Shown here piece after piece: positions 7,173 to 10,941 of a stretch of DNA of 10,941 nucleotides (position 1 is its first letter; each line of letters begins with the position of its first letter). The stretch comes from an uncultured Bacteroides sp. Lineage in GTDB: Bacteria > Bacteroidota > Bacteroidia > Bacteroidales > Bacteroidaceae. The DNA is taken from the NCBI GenBank assembly GCA_905197435.1, contig CAJJYX010000107.1, positions 1 through 10,941 on the forward strand. Reading direction: 5' to 3'. The position numbers and the translations under genes are program-made. Below the pieces are notes generated by a model that had not been told where the DNA came from, searched no databases, and worked only from the letters and a program-made list of their open reading frames with translations.

Positions 7173-7188
7173 TAATACTTGCGTATTA
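7173..7188 (+). promoter_or_regulatory. Small dyad in the lipoprotein-gene leader
   Basis: TAATAC (7173-7178) and GTATTA (7183-7188) form a 6-bp perfect inverted repeat around TTGC. It lies just after the predicted transcription start, so it could be a 5' RNA hairpin or a DNA operator. The stem is short and AT-rich, so its significance is uncertain. Confidence 0.3.
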
Positions 7189-7230
7189 TATCATACAATA
7201 CAACATTTTTCAACCAATCAAGATATAGTT

Positions 7231-9444
7231 ATGAAACTAAAAGCTATGAATTTTTTCTGTATTCTTCTGACAATGTTGCTTGGAGGAATCTTTATGTTTT
7301 CCGGGTGCGATGAGTCAAAAGACCTTTACAATCCTGAGCACACTCAAGAGAAAGCCAAAGAGGCTTTTCCCGTAAAAGACATCGACCCTGACCAAACATG
7401 GGAAACAAGTGCGGTATGCAATGCTTCTGTATCTATCGAAGAGAAAACGGGCGAAACGTATACCATCAAGGTGTACACTGCAAATCCATATAACACGGAC
7501 AATAATCCCACACTACTTGCCACCGCCACAGTAGAGAACGGAAAGGCCGTGAATTTCAAATTCGACATGCCGGCTGCATTGCAATATGTATATGTGATGA
7601 AAGTGAATAGTGAAGGGTATAGTTCGGCCGTACCGGCGGCTGTGGAGAATGCAACGGTGAAAGTGGCGTTCGGTGGCGGAGGAAGCGGAACGACACGGAC
7701 AGCCATGACAAGAAACGCAACAACACAGGCTAATGATTGGCAACCGAACAAATTACCCCAAAAAGCACCGGAGGGAAGCATTCTTCTGTCTGATTTAAAC
7801 AACCAATGGAACGACGTAACCAAATATGGCAACTACATAGTCTCATCGGACACAAAAGAAGTAAATGTAGGACAGCCGGTCAACCTTTATATAAAAGGAG
7901 AAGTTACATTGACCAAACTATATATCCAAAGAGCTTGGGATGCTCCTGCCGGTGAAGCTAAGATTTATCTATTGCCTCATTCCAAACTTACACTTGTCAC
8001 CGGCCACAACCAGCCTTTCAGTATCCAAGAAGGTCTCGAAATCGGGATCGCTGACGGTGCCGAATTAGCATGCCAGGAGAAAATTACTTTTAATCAGAAA
8101 GTCCGCCTCTACAACTGCGGAACAATTAGTATCAAACAACTGGAATTCAATAACAACAGTCATTTCATCAACGATGGGATAGTCACCGTCACCAGTGAAT
8201 TCGGCTGTGAGAACGACGCTACCCGAGTTGAAAATAACGGTAAAATCAATGCAGGTTCACTCCATTTGGCAGGAAGCTCCGCTTTTTATAATGAGCCCAC
8301 CGGTGAAGTAATGATAAGCGGGCAATCAAATATCGACAGCAACTCCTCCACCTGGAATAATGAAGGCTATTTCAGAACAAACGGCATAGTCTTTAAAGCA
8401 AGTTCTCCAAACTGGATTAACAGATGCAAATTATACGTGGACGGGGAATTCACCTATACTCCAGGAAACAGTTCCGATAATGGATTTATCATGGATGCAG
8501 GTGCTTATGCAGAATGCAAGACCCTATACGCAGACCAGGCTTATATCAAAATGGGTAATAAAGCCTTCTTCAACGTTATAGGGGAAGCCAAATTCAAACA
8601 TAATCCAAAAGGTTTCATTACTACAGGCAATGAATATGCCCTTTTGAAAATGGGAAGTGCTGTTCAGGAAAACACAATGCAGGGTTTCTCCATAACCTAT
8701 AATGGGAGACTGCATATAGCTTGCGACAACCATTTTGCGCAAGGAAACGATGGAGCTGTCGACCACCCATTGATTGACATCAAAAATGGCGCTCAAATGA
8801 CCGGTGCCGACAACGCCGGCATCAGCATCACCCAATCCGGATGCAATCCCGGATACAACAGCATCCCCGACGGCGGCAACGGCAACAATGACAAGCCACT
8901 GGCCTATACCTATGCCTTTGAAGACATGATGCAAGAGGTAGGAGACTATGACTTCAATGATGTAATGCTTTATGTCACCGTTCCTTATGCAAAAGATGGC
9001 AAGAGGTACATAGATGTCACTCTAAAAGCTGCCGGAGCATCCAAACTATTGGCTGTGCATTTCAACAACAACGGTACAAGCCGAACCATATTCGACAATG
9101 TACACGAAGCATTGGGAGTATCAGCAGGCACCATTGTCAATACCGGCAGTGCAACCGGAACAGCCAAGACCGAGCGTATTGAAGTAGAGAGCAATTTCAA
9201 CCTGACAGACAACGGAGACCTCTATATTTCTGACGGTAAGAGAGACATTCATATTCCCAACTTCACAAACGGCTTCAAGAAAGGAGATGTTCCATACGCC
9301 CTCCGTGTTGCAAGTGCCTGGAAATGGCCGAAGGAAAGAATCCAAATAACAGATGCCTATGCAGGCTTTGCACTGTGGGCACAAGACGCAACGACCGAAA
9401 CAGAATGGTACAATAACCCGCAAAGCGACAAAGTAATGGAATGA
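7231..9444 (+). CDS. LruC-domain surface lipoprotein with DUF4842-like C-terminus
   Basis: This is a 737-residue predicted lipoprotein. Residues 1-26 are a signal peptide ending in the lipobox FSGC (C26). The acidic stretch DESKD after the cysteine resembles Bacteroidetes surface-export signals, so exposure on the outer membrane is inferred. FPVKDIDPDQTWETS (46-60) matches the DxDQTW motif common in Bacteroidetes lipoproteins. A beta-rich module runs to about 147, then a GGGGSG linker (148-153). Residues about 200-530 hold repeated short strands alternating with N/G turns (FNNNSHFINDGIVTV, SAFYNEPTGEVMIS, STWNNEGYFRTNG), suggesting a beta-helix or adhesin-like fold. The C-terminal part (about 555-737) begins AYTYAFEDMM, followed by GDYDFNDVMLYV (571-582), whose D572, D574, N576 and D577 could bind calcium, and ends with VPYALRVASAWKWPKERIQITDAYAGF, typical of LruC/DUF4842 proteins. 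The ligand is unknown. It appears monocistronic, with its own promoter and a hairpin downstream. Confidence 0.9.
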   Translation: MKLKAMNFFCILLTMLLGGIFMFSGCDESKDLYNPEHTQEKAKEAFPVKDIDPDQTWETSAVCNASVSIEEKTGETYTIKVYTANPYNTDNNPTLLATATVENGKAVNFKFDMPAALQYVYVMKVNSEGYSSAVPAAVENATVKVAFGGGGSGTTRTAMTRNATTQANDWQPNKLPQKAPEGSILLSDLNNQWNDVTKYGNYIVSSDTKEVNVGQPVNLYIKGEVTLTKLYIQRAWDAPAGEAKIYLLPHSKLTLVTGHNQPFSIQEGLEIGIADGAELACQEKITFNQKVRLYNCGTISIKQLEFNNNSHFINDGIVTVTSEFGCENDATRVENNGKINAGSLHLAGSSAFYNEPTGEVMISGQSNIDSNSSTWNNEGYFRTNGIVFKASSPNWINRCKLYVDGEFTYTPGNSSDNGFIMDAGAYAECKTLYADQAYIKMGNKAFFNVIGEAKFKHNPKGFITTGNEYALLKMGSAVQENTMQGFSITYNGRLHIACDNHFAQGNDGAVDHPLIDIKNGAQMTGADNAGISITQSGCNPGYNSIPDGGNGNNDKPLAYTYAFEDMMQEVGDYDFNDVMLYVTVPYAKDGKRYIDVTLKAAGASKLLAVHFNNNGTSRTIFDNVHEALGVSAGTIVNTGSATGTAKTERIEVESNFNLTDNGDLYISDGKRDIHIPNFTNGFKKGDVPYALRVASAWKWPKERIQITDAYAGFALWAQDATTETEWYNNPQSDKVME

Positions 9445-9454
9445 CAATATTGTC
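9443..9454. other. 12-bp perfect palindrome overlapping the lipoprotein stop codon
   Basis: GACAATATTGTC is its own reverse complement and includes the last two bases of the TGA stop at 9442-9444. It could be a protein-binding site or chance. It lies 14 bases before the terminator hairpin. Confidence 0.35.
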
Positions 9455-9468
9455 GAACAGACAGTAGC

Positions 9469-9503
9469 TTCGGGCTGCAAAATCATAGATTTTGCAGCCC
9501 GAA
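9469..9503. terminator. 16-bp hairpin, likely terminator between the lipoprotein gene and dxs
   Basis: The arm TTCGGGCTGCAAAATC (9469-9484) is perfectly complementary to GATTTTGCAGCCCGAA (9488-9503), with a 3-base ATA loop. It begins 25 bases after the lipoprotein stop codon. The stem is long and stable, but only a weak T-run (ATGTTTCC) follows, so it may stop polymerase inefficiently or mainly protect the mRNA 3' end. Confidence 0.75.
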
Positions 9504-9594
9504 ATGTTTCCACCAGAGCACATCCATAATCCTCTCTTAACACCGGTCCTGCATTTTTTACCTATAAAACTTCCCGCCATCCATTTTCTTTTGC

Positions 9595-9602
9595 TATTTT
9601 TG
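9595..9602 (+). promoter_or_regulatory. Predicted -7 box of the dxs promoter
   Basis: TATTTTTG at 9595-9602 matches the Bacteroides -7 consensus TAnnTTTG and is followed by CA, as in the tatA and GSCFA promoters. The expected -33 region near 9571-9575 (TTCCC) is a poor match. A start near 9608 would give a 20-base leader before the ATG at 9628. Confidence 0.5.
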
Positions 9603-9627
9603 CATTTTCATAATCTATCAGATTAAA

Positions 9628-10941
9628 ATGGAAACAAAGCCAACAACATATAACTTGCTAAAGGCCATTACATTCCCCGAGGATTTACGCCGGCTCAGCG
9701 TAGAACAACTTCCTGAAGTCTGTAAAGAATTGAGGCAAGACATTATAAAAGAGGTAGCATGTAACCCCGGACATTTCGCAGCCAGCCTGGGTACGGTAGA
9801 GTTGACAGTTGCCTTACACTACGTATTCAACACCCCGTATGACCGCATTGTCTGGGATGTAGGGCATCAAGCATACGGACACAAAATTCTGACCGGACGT
9901 CGTGAAGCATTCTCCACTAACCGTAAATTCAAGGGAGTCCGTCCTTTTCCCTCACCAGAGGAAAGCGATTATGATACATTCACCTGCGGGCATGCGTCAA
10001 ATTCAATCTCTGCCGCTCTTGGCATGGCTGTTGCCGCTGCCAAGAAGGGTGAGAAAGACCGCCATGTAGTAGCCATCATCGGCGACGGAAGCATGAGTGG
10101 CGGACTGGCTTTCGAAGGGCTGAACAACGCTTCATCCACCCCCAACAACCTTCTCATCATTCTTAATGACAATGACATGTCGATAGACAGAAGTGTAGGT
10201 GGCATGAAACAGTATCTTTTCAACCTGACTACCAGCAACCGCTATAACCAGCTGCGCTTCAAGACATCCAGACTGCTGTTCAAGATGGGACTTCTGAACG
10301 AAGACCGCCGCAAAGCACTGATTCGTTTTGCCAACAGCCTGAAATCAATGGCCGCCCAACAGCAGAATATCTTTGAAGGAATGAATATCCGCTACTTCGG
10401 CCCTATCAACGGGCACGACGTGAAAAACATAGCCCGGGTCCTGCGGGACATCAAAGATATGCAGGGTCCCAAAATATTACACCTGCACACCGTAAAAGGA
10501 AAAGGATTCGAGCCAGCCGAGAAGAATCCGGATATCTGGCATGCACCGGGCAAGTTCGATCCGGAAACAGGGGAACGCCTCAAAGCGGACACCAGCAACC
10601 TGCCTCCGCTTTTTCAAGATGTGTTCGGAGAAACATTAGTAGAACTGGCAAAAGAAAATCCGAGAATCGTCGGGGTAACCCCCGCTATGCCCACCGGCTG
10701 TTCCATGAACAAGCTGATGGACGCCATGCCCGACCGTGCCTTCGATGTAGGTATAGCCGAAGGGCATGCCGCTACCTTCTCGGGCGGTATGGCTAAAGAA
10801 GGAATGCAACCTTTCTGCAATATCTACTCCTCCTTTATGCAGCGAGCCTACGACAATGTCATCCATGACATTGCCCTGCTCCGGCTTCCCGTCGTACTTT
10901 GCCTGGACCGTGCCGGGCTGGTGGGAGAAGACGGACCGCCA
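9628..10941 (+). CDS. dxs: 1-deoxy-D-xylulose-5-phosphate synthase (partial, C-terminus outside window)
   Basis: DXS is a cytoplasmic thiamine-diphosphate enzyme that condenses pyruvate and glyceraldehyde-3-phosphate, the first step of the MEP route to isoprenoid precursors. The first 438 codons are present. Visible motifs are [10 protein letters not shown] (46-55, with H49), [33 protein letters not shown], the ThDP/magnesium motif beginning GDGSMSGG at 152 and ending NDNDMSI at 180-186 (N180), GPINGHD, and AEGHA with the catalytic glutamate E378. Many DXS proteins have a glutamine where this one has glycine in AEGHA; from memory glycine also occurs in Bacteroidetes. The visible end, [14 protein letters not shown], reaches the start of the next conserved block, leaving roughly a third of the protein outside. 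The ATG at 9628 lies about 20 bases after a predicted transcription start. No thiamine riboswitch is evident in the short leader. Confidence 0.97.
   Translation, partial: METKPTTYNLLKAITFPEDLRRLSVEQLPEVCKELRQDIIKEVACNPGHFAASLGTVELTVALHYVFNTPYDRIVWDVGHQAYGHKILTGRREAFSTNRKFKGVRPFPSPEESDYDTFTCGHASNSISAALGMAVAAAKKGEKDRHVVAIIGDGSMSGGLAFEGLNNASSTPNNLLIILNDNDMSIDRSVGGMKQYLFNLTTSNRYNQLRFKTSRLLFKMGLLNEDRRKALIRFANSLKSMAAQQQNIFEGMNIRYFGPINGHDVKNIARVLRDIKDMQGPKILHLHTVKGKGFEPAEKNPDIWHAPGKFDPETGERLKADTSNLPPLFQDVFGETLVELAKENPRIVGVTPAMPTGCSMNKLMDAMPDRAFDVGIAEGHAATFSGGMAKEGMQPFCNIYSSFMQRAYDNVIHDIALLRLPVVLCLDRAGLVGEDGPP

Noticed and set aside
7344..7832. Minus-strand 162-codon frame inside the lipoprotein gene
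   Set aside because: It is antisense to a well-supported lipoprotein and has no family resemblance or start signal.
9504..9627. Thiamine pyrophosphate riboswitch upstream of dxs
   Set aside because: The predicted leader is only about 20 bases, and I saw no conserved THI-box sequence between the terminator and the start codon.
1..10941. Mobile element, CRISPR array, tRNA or rRNA
   Set aside because: I saw no transposase, integrase, regularly spaced repeat array, terminal repeats or tRNA-like sequence on either strand by reading; a dedicated search was not possible.

Overview
The window looks like a chromosomal segment of a gut Bacteroidales bacterium, most likely the genus Bacteroides. The grounds are a fused MurF-alanine racemase, a TatA/TatC pair without TatB, a GSCFA-family protein, a LruC-type lipoprotein, promoters matching the Bacteroides TAnnTTTG -7 box, and little use of strong Shine-Dalgarno sites. 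I saw no tRNA, rRNA, CRISPR array, integrase or insertion sequence. It reads as core chromosome plus one surface-lipoprotein gene.

Positions 1-6938 are a single minus-strand block. Read in the direction of transcription it holds: a GSCFA-family gene split by a -1 frameshift; murF-alr, which overlaps it by 25 bases; tatA, with its own predicted promoter; tatC, after a 140-base gap full of short repeats; and a large protein with a RecB/Cas4-like nuclease domain followed by the start of a Dna2/Upf1-like helicase. That last gene overlaps tatC by one base (TGATG) and runs off the left edge. It has no stop codon in the window, so it is easy to miss.

Positions 6939-7230 are a divergent intergenic region with a predicted promoter on each side. 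Positions 7231-9444 encode, on the plus strand, a 737-residue lipoprotein with an N-terminal module, a repetitive beta-rich middle and a C-terminal LruC/DUF4842-like region. A 16-bp hairpin then precedes dxs (from 9628), which runs off the right edge.

In function, murF-alr links D-alanine supply to D-Ala-D-Ala attachment in peptidoglycan precursor synthesis. TatA and TatC form a minimal twin-arginine translocase. dxs starts isoprenoid precursor synthesis. The nuclease-helicase probably acts in DNA repair or end processing, but its exact role is unknown. The points most worth a second look are the GSCFA frameshift at a GGGAAAG heptamer, the Dna2-like protein without the usual iron-sulfur cysteines, and a 13-base leader motif shared by tatA and the GSCFA gene.
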